A stretch of 64,000 nucleotides of DNA from Acinetobacter sp. SAAs474 (GCF_032823475.1 NZ_CP127915.1:868001-932000), one strand, 5' to 3'. Shown: positions 1-8,291, numbered from the stretch's first letter. Notes: generated by a model not told the origin, from the sequence alone. Program-made: numbers and translations.

Positions 1-1
1 T

Positions 2-1561
2 GGCGGTCTACATGGTGTCGGAATTTCGGTGGTCAATGCTTTATCTCGTCGTGTTGAGGTACAGGTACAGCGTCAAGGTAATCTCTACCAAATGGCTTTT
101 GAGCATGGCGAACGTGTTGCTGGATTAGATATTCTGGAAGGTAAAACACCTAAACGCGCCACAGGAACGCGGGTACACTTTTGGCCGGATGAGAAATATT
201 TTGATTCAGCCAAATTCTCTTTGAAAGCCCTTAAACATAATTTAAAAGCCAAAGCTGTATTGGCTGCAGGATTACAAATTACCTATATTGATCAAATCAA
301 TGATGAAAAAATTATTTGGCAATTTGAAAATGGTTTAGTCGATTATTTAATGGATGAATTGGAAGATCGTGAGATTATTCCTCATCCTGCTTTTGTGACC
401 AGTGGTGATGCGGAACGTGCGAGCGCTGAATTTGCTATCTGTTGGAATGCTGAAGGTGGTGAGCAAGTTCAAGAAAGTTATGTTAATTTAATTCCAACGG
501 CACAAGGTGGAACTCATGTTAATGGTTTGCGTTCTGGTGTAACCGATGCTTTACGTGAATTTTGCGAGTTGCGTAATCTTTTACCACGTCATCTCAAACT
601 TGCAGCAGAAGATGTTTGGGATGGTGTGAATTATATTTTATCACTCAAATTTCAGGAACCACAATTTTCTGGCCAAACCAAAGAGCGTTTATCGAGTCGT
701 GAAGCATCTGCAATTGTATTGAATATTGCCAAGGATGCTTTTGCACTTTGGTTAAACCAACACTCAGAGATTGCCATGCAACTGGCTGAATTAGTGATTG
801 CCAAAGCTGGACGTCGTTTAAAAGCAGCCAAAAAAGTAGAACGTAAAAAAATTGTTTCAGGCCCAACATTACCTGGCAAGCTTTCTGATTGTGTGACACA
901 TACCTTAGAAGAGTCGGAATTATTTATTGTTGAAGGTGATTCTGCGGGGGGATCAGCCAAACAAGCACGGGATAAAAATTTTCAGGCCATTATGCCGATT
1001 CGCGGTAAAATTTTAAACACTTGGGAAGTTTCTTCAGATGAGGTATTGGCTTCCCAAGAGGTTCATAATATTGCCATTGCAATTGGTGTTGATCCGGGGA
1101 GTGATGATTTATCAGAGCTTCGTTACGGTAAAATTTGTATTCTGGCTGATGCTGACTCTGATGGCTTACATATTGCGACTTTACTCTGTGCTTTATTTGT
1201 TAAGCATTTCCGTGCATTGGTTGAAGAAGGTCATTTATTTGTGGCTATGCCGCCTTTATTTCGTATCGATGATGCGAAAGAAGTTTACTATGCCTTGGAT
1301 GACGCTGAGTTAGAGACTATTCTTAAAAAAACCAAAACCAAGTCACCCCAAATTACCCGCTTTAAAGGTTTGGGAGAAATGAATGCTAGCCAACTGCGTG
1401 AAACCACACTTGATCCTAATACACGCCGTCTGGTACAGCTTGATTTAGATGATTTGCAATTAACATCTGGCTTACTGGATAAATTATTGGCCAAAAAAAG
1501 GGCCAGTGATCGTAAAGACTGGCTAGAGCAAAAAGGAAATCTGGCAGATATTGTAGTTTAG
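2..1561 (+). CDS. parE: DNA topoisomerase IV subunit B (5' truncated by window edge)
   Basis: ATPase subunit of topoisomerase IV, which works with ParC to decatenate daughter chromosomes. The reading frame is open from the window edge. The first residues (GGLHGVGISVVNALS) are the end of the GHKL ATP-binding motif, so about 110 N-terminal residues are missing. Downstream are the transducer domain, the TOPRIM motifs EGDSAGG (near 940-960) and DADSDG (near 1147-1166), and the C-terminal RFKGLGEMN segment. The lack of the ~170-residue insert typical of gammaproteobacterial GyrB, and the overall length, favour ParE over GyrB. The GTG at 29 is internal to the motif and is not a start. The next gene is convergent. 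Confidence 0.95.
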   Translation, partial: GGLHGVGISVVNALSRRVEVQVQRQGNLYQMAFEHGERVAGLDILEGKTPKRATGTRVHFWPDEKYFDSAKFSLKALKHNLKAKAVLAAGLQITYIDQINDEKIIWQFENGLVDYLMDELEDREIIPHPAFVTSGDAERASAEFAICWNAEGGEQVQESYVNLIPTAQGGTHVNGLRSGVTDALREFCELRNLLPRHLKLAAEDVWDGVNYILSLKFQEPQFSGQTKERLSSREASAIVLNIAKDAFALWLNQHSEIAMQLAELVIAKAGRRLKAAKKVERKKIVSGPTLPGKLSDCVTHTLEESELFIVEGDSAGGSAKQARDKNFQAIMPIRGKILNTWEVSSDEVLASQEVHNIAIAIGVDPGSDDLSELRYGKICILADADSDGLHIATLLCALFVKHFRALVEEGHLFVAMPPLFRIDDAKEVYYALDDAELETILKKTKTKSPQITRFKGLGEMNASQLRETTLDPNTRRLVQLDLDDLQLTSGLLDKLLAKKRASDRKDWLEQKGNLADIVV

Positions 1562-1661
1562 TACACTAGCGTGCTTGTACATCAAATTTTACCCTGCCTA
1601 TCGAGCTTGGTGTATAGATTGAAACGTGGCGGTATTTATTATTGATGATTATTTTACATTG

Positions 1662-1691
1662 GCCATGGTGAGGACTGATGCTGACCATGGC
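1662..1691. terminator. Hairpin between convergent parE and the secreted TPR-like gene
   Basis: GCCATGGT at 1662-1669 pairs with ACCATGGC at 1684-1691. There is no clear U-tract on either side, so it may be a weak or Rho-assisted terminator for the two convergent genes. Confidence 0.35.
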
Positions 1692-1731
1692 ATGATTGGA
1701 TTTTAATGATGAATGGAATTAAGTACGAGGT

Positions 1732-2448
1732 TTAGTTTTCAACTTTAAGATAAGTACCGGATGCACTGACATTGTGACCAAAACCACAAGCAAAGTCTTC
1801 ACCTTGCTGTGTGACAATCAGATGGTTTTGCTGAAATTTTAGCTGAAGCTGGCATTGGTCTTGTTTAAATGTTGTAGAGGATGCATTTAAAGGCATTGTG
1901 GTGCTAAATTCCCCCATATTAGGTCCATAAATTAAGCCACGTAAACCAAAATAATAACCTTCAAAATGAATGGTATATTTTTTCTTGTCTTTTTTGACAG
2001 TAATGCTGCTCCATTGTCCAAAGCCACTTGGTGTTACATAGCGACCTGAAACATTATTTGTCGCCGCTGGGGGCGGTAATTGACTTAAATTAAATTTACT
2101 TAATTTTGAATTTTCATTGAGTGAAAACCAGGCACGAGCCCATTGTGGCTGTCCTAATTTTGCGTAGCTTAAACCGACATTGTTATTAGCAACTTCCACA
2201 TCATATTCTGTGAGATGAAGGCCAGTTTCATCTTGATTTAATAAGCAAAAAGAGGACCATGAAGCTTGATTTTTAAATTCTGTAAGGGCGTGTTGATATT
2301 GTTTTTGATCATAATATTTTTTACCTAAGCGTGCATATTGTTTAACTTTATTACAGCCTTCTTGTAACGCTTGCTCATAACTCTGTTCAGCATAAGCTGG
2401 GCTGAGTGCAGTGGCAGATAATAAAATAATAAGACAGTAATTTTTCAT
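1732..2448 (-). CDS. Secreted TPR-like protein with C-terminal beta domain, function unknown
   Basis: Not a named family to me. The 238-residue product begins with a Sec signal peptide that looks cleaved after the AYA near residue 20. Residues ~22-120 are helical and resemble one or two TPR units (KKYYDQKQYQHALTEF; NNVGLSYAKLGQPQWARAWF). The C-terminal ~100 residues look like a small beta domain ending in DFACGFGHNVSASGTY, with cysteines at the QCQL and FACG positions that could form a disulphide. The location should be periplasmic. It is a single gene, convergent with parE. The role is unknown; a C-terminal domain of this style occurs in small envelope proteins, but I infer no specific activity. 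Confidence 0.75.
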   Translation of the reverse strand: MKNYCLIILLSATALSPAYAEQSYEQALQEGCNKVKQYARLGKKYYDQKQYQHALTEFKNQASWSSFCLLNQDETGLHLTEYDVEVANNNVGLSYAKLGQPQWARAWFSLNENSKLSKFNLSQLPPPAATNNVSGRYVTPSGFGQWSSITVKKDKKKYTIHFEGYYFGLRGLIYGPNMGEFSTTMPLNASSTTFKQDQCQLQLKFQQNHLIVTQQGEDFACGFGHNVSASGTYLKVEN

Positions 2449-2609
2449 ATTTTCTCTTGGCTATTTATGCTTTGATTAAGCGTAAATGTTGTCATAGAAA
2501 AAGTAAATTAATCTTTGTTAGGCGGCTGCGATTGATTTTATATTTATCGATAGTCTTTTAGGACTTGATTTAGGGTATTAATTTTCTTAATTTTTGGCAT
2601 GATTTTTGC

Positions 2610-2646
2610 TTTACATAAGTGATAAGAACAGAGGATATAGTATAAA
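2610..2646 (+). promoter_or_regulatory. Possible promoter of an orphan + strand transcript
   Basis: TTTACA at 2610-2615 could act as a -35. AT-rich -10 candidates follow, GGATAT at 2633-2638 (17-nt spacer) and TATAAA at 2641-2646. The + strand holds no gene here, but a terminator lies about 50 nt downstream. The -10 assignment is ambiguous. Confidence 0.35.
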
Positions 2647-2651
2647 TAATA

Positions 2652-2705
2652 CGGAAAATGGCAATAAAATCATAATTTCAGCGAGGGGCTTAGCCCCTTT
2701 TTTTT
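2652..2705 (+). ncRNA. Candidate short sRNA ending in a Rho-independent terminator
   Basis: Both flanking genes (1732-2448 and 2791-3321) are on the minus strand, yet the + strand carries a textbook intrinsic terminator: AGGGGC at 2684-2689, loop TTA, GCCCCT at 2693-2698, then eight T at 2698-2705. With the promoter-like hexamers just upstream this would give an RNA of roughly 50 nt. No reading frame is evident in it. The 342-bp gap between the two minus genes otherwise holds only AT-rich sequence and the promoter of the downstream minus gene. Inferred only. Confidence 0.4.
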
Positions 2706-2790
2706 ATTTGATAGGCTTATTCATCGGATGGATAAATTCACATCAGCGAATCATGGATCGTAACATGGCCAATTGAATGATTTTAAATGA

Positions 2791-3321
2791 TTATTTTTGA
2801 TCAGCTGCTGTCATTGATGTTTTAAAATTTAACTGCATTAAGACTAAGTCTCGCCATGAACCAAATTTATAGCCAACTTCAGGCATATAACCTGTTTGCT
2901 GGAAGCCTAATTTTTGATGTAAATGAATAGAGGCTAAATTTTCATGATCAATTGCTGCAATCATAACATGGACATGATTTTGCTGTGCATGTTGAATTAA
3001 GGCTTCAAGTAGGCGTCGTCCCAGCCCTTGGCGGCTATATTTTGGTGCAATATAAACTGAATGCTCTACAGTAAAACGATAGCCAGTAAATGAACGAAAC
3101 GGTGCATAATCTGCATAACCTGCAATTTCTTGAGTTTGTGTATTTTCAATCACCAGTAATGGATAATTTTGTTGCTGGAGTTTGATCAGTACATTTTTAA
3201 AATGTTCTAACTCAAAAGGTTGTTCATTCCAAGTCGCTAAACCCTCAAGGACTTCCGGATTATAAATGGCTTGTATTGCAGGTAAATCTAATAATTCAGC
3301 AGAACGAATAATAAAAGACAT
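2791..3321 (-). CDS. GNAT N-acetyltransferase, phosphinothricin acetyltransferase-like
   Basis: Acetyl-CoA-dependent N-acetyltransferase of 176 residues. The acetyl-CoA pyrophosphate-binding loop is visible as SRQGLGRRLLEAL near residues 95-107. The N-terminal pattern (IRSAELLDLPAIQAIYN), the VEHSVYIAPKY strand and the C-terminal GYMPEVGYKFGSWRDLVLMQ segment match the PAT/Bar/MddA (YncA) branch of GNAT. Members acetylate phosphinothricin, methionine sulfone or sulfoximine, or related amino-acid analogues; the exact substrate cannot be read here. It is a single gene with no operon partner. Confidence 0.88.
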   Translation of the reverse strand: MSFIIRSAELLDLPAIQAIYNPEVLEGLATWNEQPFELEHFKNVLIKLQQQNYPLLVIENTQTQEIAGYADYAPFRSFTGYRFTVEHSVYIAPKYSRQGLGRRLLEALIQHAQQNHVHVMIAAIDHENLASIHLHQKLGFQQTGYMPEVGYKFGSWRDLVLMQLNFKTSMTAADQK

Positions 3322-3475
3322 GATGAAAATAAAACTGTTGAAATAGCTTCATAGTAAAAACGTCTTTGCATATTTTTACAACCCTTTATTGATGTATTTT
3401 TTATCAGGAGGTGATTTGTTATAATATATTGATTTATATGTATAAAAAATTTTTACTTGATAAGCGGTATATCAA

Positions 3476-3502
3476 AAAACAAGGTCAAATTGACCTTGTT
3501 TT
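3476..3502. terminator. Bidirectional Rho-independent terminator after the Tsx-like gene
   Basis: AACAAGGTCA at 3478-3487 pairs perfectly with TGACCTTGTT at 3491-3500 around an AAT loop. Flanking A and T runs allow termination on both strands. It serves the minus-strand gene ending at 3521. Confidence 0.85.
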
Positions 3503-3520
3503 CATATCAGGATTTAAAAC

Positions 3521-4246
3521 TTAAAAATGATATTTAATTAATGCGCTGACATCATTTTGATTTAAACCGGGAATACCATATTTATTATGCCAATTGGCAT
3601 ATTCAACTCCAAGATATAAACGGGTATCCGGTGAAATATGGCGTCCTACATTCCATTTCCATTGACTGGTCCAGTTGAGTTCACTACGTGAATCTTCAGT
3701 GGTATTTGACCAGTCGAGGAAACCATCGACAAGGAACTCTTCGCTACTAATTTTAAATGGAATACCATAGACAAAGGTCACTTGATAATCATCTTTAATT
3801 AAATCGTTATTAGCACGATAAAAGTTTAATTGAGCATATTGAAAATAAGGGATTTCTAGATCAACTCCAATACCATATAGGTAATTATTGAAGTTATTTC
3901 CACCCTCCCATGTTCCTGCAATCAGGACATCTTTTACAGGACCAAATGCTAATTTTTTACCTGTTACAGCACCTAAGCTTAAACGCGGTGATGCTTCAAA
4001 GTAAGTATCTTTACTAAAGTCATTATCAGTGCGGTCAACAAAGCCAAAAAAATCACCATACTTTAATTTGGCTGTATATTCAGCCGTAATGGTAGTTTGT
4101 TTATTGTCATGCTGCATATTATCTGGGAGTGCATAGTTTTCACCATATAAGCCGGTTAAACTAAAATCTTGCCAGATAGGTGCTGCTTGAGAGAAGGCTG
4201 TAACAGAAGAGAGTGTTAGCAAAGTAACAAATGAAGTAAGTTTCAT
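3521..4246 (-). CDS. Nucleoside-specific outer-membrane channel, Tsx/OmpK family
   Basis: Outer-membrane beta-barrel of 241 residues with a signal peptide cleaved near SQA|AP (residue ~22). Alternating aromatic beta-strand patterns run throughout, and the protein ends in a terminal phenylalanine (KYHF), the usual BAM targeting signal. The opening WQDFSLTGLYGENY and internal GDFFGFVDRTDND segments resemble the Tsx/OmpK family, which passes nucleosides across the outer membrane. Substrate specificity is inferred from family only. It is a monocistronic gene with its own terminator. Confidence 0.82.
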   Translation of the reverse strand: MKLTSFVTLLTLSSVTAFSQAAPIWQDFSLTGLYGENYALPDNMQHDNKQTTITAEYTAKLKYGDFFGFVDRTDNDFSKDTYFEASPRLSLGAVTGKKLAFGPVKDVLIAGTWEGGNNFNNYLYGIGVDLEIPYFQYAQLNFYRANNDLIKDDYQVTFVYGIPFKISSEEFLVDGFLDWSNTTEDSRSELNWTSQWKWNVGRHISPDTRLYLGVEYANWHNKYGIPGLNQNDVSALIKYHF

Positions 4247-4797
4247 AGCGCGTCGATGATTCAGCAGAGAAAAGCGTGTAAAGGATACAGCTTATTGAAG
4301 TAAAAATAAAATATAAATTTATTTTTATTAAAATCATATTGTTATCTATTTATTGTTGATCAATTAAAGTTTTGCATTTATATCAGTATTTAAAATAATA
4401 GATGCATATTGTTTTAGATTTGTAAGTTGATAAAACATGTGAAATGTTAAATAAAATAAAGAAATTTTAAGGAAAAACCTTTCATCGGGATGCTGTTGAT
4501 TGGTTAAAGACGGATAATCGCATTATATTGTTGTGAGAAATAGGTTGCGAGTTGTTTTACTCACGTATTCTTTTGATAATTTTTTTAAATTTCACTTGCA
4601 TATTTTTGGATTAGGCCCGATATTCAAGGTATAGGGATACAGATCTGTAAATCTCGACATGTTCAGTATTGATCAGATGAGAGGCAAATTCCAATATAAA
4701 TTAAACAGATTAATGCGTCGCATATTATGGGCAATTCATTTGTGACACAAATTGATTTTGTATACTAAAGATTCAGATAAAAAGAGGATGAAATTAT
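4247..4797. other. 551-bp intergenic region between divergent tsx-like and hpf genes
   Basis: Very AT-rich with no credible reading frame. It must hold the divergent promoters. For hpf a TATACT -10 lies at 4761-4766 with only a weak TTTGTG-type -35 near 4739-4744. Nothing else was recognised. Confidence 0.6.
4739..4766 (+). promoter_or_regulatory. Probable hpf promoter
   Basis: A good -10 TATACT at 4761-4766 sits 31 nt before the start codon. A poor -35 (TTTGTG, 4739-4744, 16-nt spacer) suggests activator or alternative-factor help, in keeping with stress or stationary-phase control of hibernation factors. Confidence 0.5.
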
Positions 4798-5148
4798 ATG
4801 AACATTGAAATCCGTACAGATAAAAACATTCAAAATAGTGAGCGTTTAATTTCATACGTGCGTGACGAACTGAATCAAGAATTTCAACGTTATAGTGAAA
4901 AAATCACCAATTTTTCTGTTCATTTTAGTGATGAAAATGGTGCAAAAGGCGGTGATGATGATATTCAATGTATGCTTGAAGCACATCCAGCGGGTTTAAA
5001 GCCTGTTGTGGTTCGCCATCGTGGTCATAATATTGATACGGCGATTCATGGTGCGATTGATCGTTTAAAACGAAGCCTTGAACATGTTTTCGAGAAAAAA
5101 GAGCCTCAACGTGGTGTACAACCAGAATTCGTTGATGTAGATGAATAA
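4798..5148 (+). CDS. hpf: Ribosome hibernation promoting factor, short HPF/RaiA family
   Basis: 116-residue protein of the HPF/YfiA family, which binds the 30S subunit at the tRNA channel and makes inactive ribosomes in starvation. The family fold is visible: MNIEIRTDKNIQNSERLISYVRDEL at the N-terminus, a central SVHFSDENGAKGGDDDIQCMLEA strand pair and a basic C-terminal helix (AIHGAIDRLKRSLEHVFEKK). It lacks the dimerisation domain of long HPF. An AGAGGA ribosome site lies ~10 nt upstream. It has its own promoter and terminator, so it is monocistronic. It could equally be named raiA. Confidence 0.9.
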   Translation: MNIEIRTDKNIQNSERLISYVRDELNQEFQRYSEKITNFSVHFSDENGAKGGDDDIQCMLEAHPAGLKPVVVRHRGHNIDTAIHGAIDRLKRSLEHVFEKKEPQRGVQPEFVDVDE

Positions 5149-5164
5149 AATGGTATAAGAATAA

Positions 5165-5195
5165 AAAAAGCTCATGAAAATGAGCTTTTTTTTTA
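5165..5195 (+). terminator. Rho-independent terminator of hpf
   Basis: AAGCTCAT near 5168-5175 pairs with ATGAGCTT around a short A-rich loop, followed by a T9 run ending near 5194. The A run before the stem makes it bidirectional. Confidence 0.9.
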
Positions 5196-5284
5196 ACTTG
5201 GCTTTAAGATAAATATAATTTATTTCAACAAATTGACATTTATTCTGCATAATAGAACTTAAATTATTGATGTGAGCAATCTTA

Positions 5285-5830
5285 ATGTTAACAGCGCAAC
5301 AACAATTGCTGGTGCAAGCATTACAAGCATTAGATTTGGCAGAAGTACAACGCCTTTTAGCCGATGGTTTAGATCCAAACTTTATTGATGCTGAAAAAGG
5401 TCCAGCGATTTCAGTTTGGTCTGATGGCTTATTTCAATGGTGGGAAGCAGTTTGTGAGGCATATGAGTCTGGTGAGGAATTATCGACTACAGAAAAACAA
5501 GCCCAACTTGCGATCCATCTGCAAATTTTAGAGGCTTTAATTCAGGCTAAAGTGAATTTACATTTATGGGATGCTGAAGAGATCTATGGGCCGTTATGGG
5601 ATGCAGCAAGTGCAGCATGTGTGCCGGCTGTTCAGCGTTTACTAGAAGAAAAAGTTGATCCAAATACAAAAGATGATGAAGGCTTAACCATACTTTCATC
5701 GATTAGTGACTTATTTTTTGACTGTGATTTTGATGAAATTAATTGGTCAGATGCTTTGATAGAAGAAAAAGAAACCTTACAACTTCTTCGTGATCATGGT
5801 GCAAAAATGACAAAAGAATTGAATAGTTAA
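5285..5830 (+). CDS. Ankyrin-repeat protein
   Basis: 181-residue acidic protein with two recognisable ankyrin-type units: LAEVQRLLADGLDPNFID near residues 18-35 and VPAVQRLLEEKVDPNTKDDEG near 113-133. A third degenerate unit is at the C-terminus (LQLLRDHGAK). No signal peptide or membrane segment is visible, so it is probably cytoplasmic and works by protein binding; the partner is unknown. The next gene starts 13 nt after its stop, so the two may be co-transcribed, although that gene encodes an outer-membrane protein. Confidence 0.8.
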   Translation: MLTAQQQLLVQALQALDLAEVQRLLADGLDPNFIDAEKGPAISVWSDGLFQWWEAVCEAYESGEELSTTEKQAQLAIHLQILEALIQAKVNLHLWDAEEIYGPLWDAASAACVPAVQRLLEEKVDPNTKDDEGLTILSSISDLFFDCDFDEINWSDALIEEKETLQLLRDHGAKMTKELNS

Positions 5831-5843
5831 ATGAGATAACAAT

Positions 5844-6611
5844 ATGTCAACATTAAAAAAGTTAACACTGATTAGCATGGTCGCATTGACCACACAGACC
5901 TTTGCGGCAGAATTTTCATTTGATCGTCCTGGTCTGAGCTTTAGTACGGGTATTACCCCTGTGGGGCGTCTGGCATGGGAACAATCATTGCCGAATGTGA
6001 GCTATAAGCAAACCACAGTAAATGGTCAAACTCTAGATATCACGACATTTAATGCAGATATGATGCTCAGAACTGGTTTGGCAAATGGTTTGGAATTGCG
6101 ATTAGGCTGGGATGGTCCTATGTGGACACGGTTAAAAACAGCAGGACATACGCGTGAAGAGCATGGGTTAGGTGATATCAGTATTGGATTAAAGAAAGCA
6201 ATTGATCTGCATGATGATCAGCTTTCAATGGCATTACTGGCTGAAGCACAATTGGCAACAGGGAATGATCAGTTTAGCAATCATCATGATGTTTATACGC
6301 TTGGAAGTAGTGTTTCTTATCAATATAATAGTATTGTAAATACAGCAATTACTATGCTCTATCAGCATCAAGATAATCATCTGGCAATTACCGCTATCCC
6401 CAATATTGGCTATCAATTTTCTGATCAATGGTCTGGATTTTCAGAATTGATTTACCGTAAATATGAAGGACAAGATGTAGAGTATGCATTAACTTCGGGT
6501 GTGATTTATGCACCTACTCAACGGACTCAATTTGATGCCAGCATTGGACTTGATTTAAATGGAATGGATAAAAGCTATCGTGCTGGTTTAGGTGTATCTT
6601 ATCTATTCTAA
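5844..6611 (+). CDS. Outer-membrane protein, phenol-degradation MetA-like (transporter family)
   Basis: 255-residue beta-barrel-type protein with a signal peptide ending TFA|AE near residue 22 and a C-terminal phenylalanine (GVSYLF). The segments FSFDRPGLSFSTGITPVGRLAWEQSLP and GLANGLELRLGWDGP match the MetA-pathway-of-phenol-degradation family often annotated as transporter. Family members are outer-membrane proteins of uncertain substrate, and no aromatic catabolic genes lie nearby, so a degradation role is not supported. It follows the ankyrin gene by 13 nt. Confidence 0.75.
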   Translation: MSTLKKLTLISMVALTTQTFAAEFSFDRPGLSFSTGITPVGRLAWEQSLPNVSYKQTTVNGQTLDITTFNADMMLRTGLANGLELRLGWDGPMWTRLKTAGHTREEHGLGDISIGLKKAIDLHDDQLSMALLAEAQLATGNDQFSNHHDVYTLGSSVSYQYNSIVNTAITMLYQHQDNHLAITAIPNIGYQFSDQWSGFSELIYRKYEGQDVEYALTSGVIYAPTQRTQFDASIGLDLNGMDKSYRAGLGVSYLF

Positions 6612-6899
6612 TCTGGACATCATTGGTATAAATGACCAGTATTGAGATTTGATCATCATATCTTCTGCTGTCTGATCATGAAATGAGCGTAAAATTCGTA
6701 TTCTATGTCTATACTGGATATGGAATACGAATGATTCACGCTCAGCGTTGCTTAAAGTACCGATCATCTGGCACCGTAAATTATTTTGTTTTGTGATTGA
6801 TGTGCTTATACTGATAAGTCACATTCAAAAATTGCAAATCGTGGATGATTTTTGAATACTGACATCACGATGATCAATAAAAAATCAGGGAATAAAGTA

Positions 6900-7337
6900 A
6901 TGAAAAAAATGACAATCGCATTGGCACTGTTGGGAACGATGGCTTTTGCTCATGCAGCAGATCCATTAAATGGTACTGTTTGGAAGACGATTGATGATAA
7001 AACCAAACAGGCAAAAGCATTGGTTAAGTTTACTGAGCAAAGTAATGGTACATTATCAGCAACGATCCAGCAGGTTTTAACCAAAGGGGAAGAGAATGCA
7101 TGTACCAAATGTGAAGGCCCGTATAAAGATAAATCGTTAAAGGGTTTAACGATTATTAGAAATTTAAAACCAGTCAATAGCTTAAGTTATGATAAGGGTA
7201 CAATTTTAGACCCTCAGTCTGGAAAAACTTACTCATTGCAAGCAAATTTAGCACCAAATGGCCAGAAACTCGAATTACGCGGGTATATCGGTATTTCCTT
7301 ATTGGGACGTAATCAAACATGGGTACGTGCGAATTAA
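6900..7337 (+). CDS. DUF2147 family secreted protein
   Basis: 145-residue exported protein with a clear Sec signal peptide (MKKMTIALALLGTMAFAHA, cleaved before ADPLNG). The mature part has the DUF2147 pattern: NGTVWKTIDDKTKQAKALVKF at its start, a CTKCEG cysteine pair near residue 80, then GLTIIRNLK and a terminal GISLLGRNQTWVR. The family is a small lipocalin-like beta fold of unknown function in the periplasm. I chose the ATG at 6900 (CAGGGA site ~8 nt upstream) because the longer frame from 6852 would bury the signal peptide. A TATACT -10 at 6807-6812 is the likely promoter. Confidence 0.85.
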   Translation: MKKMTIALALLGTMAFAHAADPLNGTVWKTIDDKTKQAKALVKFTEQSNGTLSATIQQVLTKGEENACTKCEGPYKDKSLKGLTIIRNLKPVNSLSYDKGTILDPQSGKTYSLQANLAPNGQKLELRGYIGISLLGRNQTWVRAN

Positions 7338-7499
7338 TTTATTTTGAGCACTGTACAATCATGATTTAAGCATAGTTTAAAAGCGTTATGATGAAAAACA
7401 TCTGGCTTAATACCAAGCCAGATGATAGATCAATAACAGCAGAAAGTGATAATTAAAATTTGCTCATGCTGTTATGCGATAAATTATCGATTTAAATGA

Positions 7500-7853
7500 T
7501 TAATTTTTTGATAAAGCACGAATATCATCTTCATTAAAACCCACAATAATATCATGTTCAGTTTCAATCACAGGACGTTTAATTAAACTGGTATGTGTGG
7601 TTAATGCATCAATGAGCTGAGCTTGGCTACTTAGGGCAAGTTGTTGTTCTGCTGCACTGAGTTTTTTCCAAGTCGTGCCTTTTTTATTGAGAATCACTTC
7701 ACTCCCTTTTGCAGCGAGCCATTTCTCGACATGATCTGCATCGATACCTTGTTTTTTATAATCATGAAATTCATAGGCCAAGCCTAAAGCTGTGATTAAA
7801 TCTAACGTTTTTTTAACTGAATTACAGTTTTTAATACCATAGATCTTTAACAT
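7500..7853 (-). CDS. ArsC/Spx/MgsR-like thioredoxin-fold protein (YffB type)
   Basis: 117-residue protein of the ArsC/Spx family. It begins MLKIYGIKNCNSVKKT, with a single redox cysteine at residue ~10 in the N-terminal thioredoxin loop. RPVIETEHDIIVGF near residues 90-103 is the family's substrate-binding RP[VI] region. The YffB branch has no proven arsenate reductase activity, so I avoid the name arsC. The start at 7853 is preferred over the longer frame to 7928 because it gives the canonical N-terminus and an AGGA site 9-10 nt upstream. Confidence 0.85.
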   Translation of the reverse strand: MLKIYGIKNCNSVKKTLDLITALGLAYEFHDYKKQGIDADHVEKWLAAKGSEVILNKKGTTWKKLSAAEQQLALSSQAQLIDALTTHTSLIKRPVIETEHDIIVGFNEDDIRALSKN

Positions 7854-8020
7854 AAAAAATCCTAAATAAAATAGCAATGGATATAAAACAGGGTAACGAA
7901 AATAATGCCAAGATACGATTATCATCATACTATTTTTTTATTCATTTTATTTGATGTGACTATGATGGCTATGAATACAGCGGATTGGTCATATATGATC
8001 GATAAAAAGGAGAATATACA

Positions 8021-8172
8021 AAGAGAAAACCCGCATGAATCATCCTGATATGCGGGTCTCAGTACAACGTCCATTGTCACATCCATGAGAACATTATATC
8101 ACTATAGTGTTCCTTTCCTTCCTACGGCGTCCTATCCCTTTGCTGTCATCCTGACACTGTCCCTTTGCCGTT
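8021..8172 (-). ncRNA. Candidate CsrA/RsmA-sequestering RNA (CsrB/RsmY/RsmZ-like)
   Basis: Read on the minus strand, this non-coding segment carries ten GGA triplets. Their complements (TCC) are at + positions 8160, 8149, 8135, 8130, 8120, 8116, 8111, 8082, 8070 and 8043. At least three sit in hairpin loops: TGTC-AGGAT-GACA (8144-8156), ACAA-TGGACG-TTGT (8064-8077) and ATCA-GGA-TGAT (8039-8049). The last lies inside the loop of a Rho-independent terminator, whose 8-bp ACCCGCAT/ATGCGGGT stem (8050-8057 with 8029-8036) is followed by TTTTCTCTTT. The CsrA consensus is an AGGA or ANGGA loop on a short stem. The 5' end is uncertain; no good -35 is visible and a half-site resembling the GacA box (CTTACA on the minus strand, + 8227-8232) lies about 55-60 nt upstream. 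No open frame is evident. Function inferred from architecture only. Confidence 0.6.
8029..8057 (-). terminator. Rho-independent terminator of the GGA-rich RNA
   Basis: The 8-bp stem ACCCGCAT/ATGCGGGT and the T-rich tail are on the minus strand. The 13-nt loop contains a second UCAGGAUGA CsrA-type motif. Confidence 0.8.
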
Positions 8173-8291
8173 GCGCTATAATGCTATTATTTAACACAAG
8201 AAGAAATATCTAAACGCCACATGTGTTGTAAGATATCTGATAATATTCAGTGAACACTTGTATACTATTTATATAAAATATGTAATAAATA

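Noticed and set aside
7500..7853. Naming the ArsC/Spx-like gene arsC
   Set aside because: YffB-type members lack proven arsenate reductase activity and no ars genes are nearby.
8177..8182. Perfect TATAAT on the + strand at the 5' side of the GGA-rich RNA
   Set aside because: No matching -35 at 16-18 nt, no + strand gene or terminator downstream, and the organised features (GGA motifs, terminator) all read on the minus strand.
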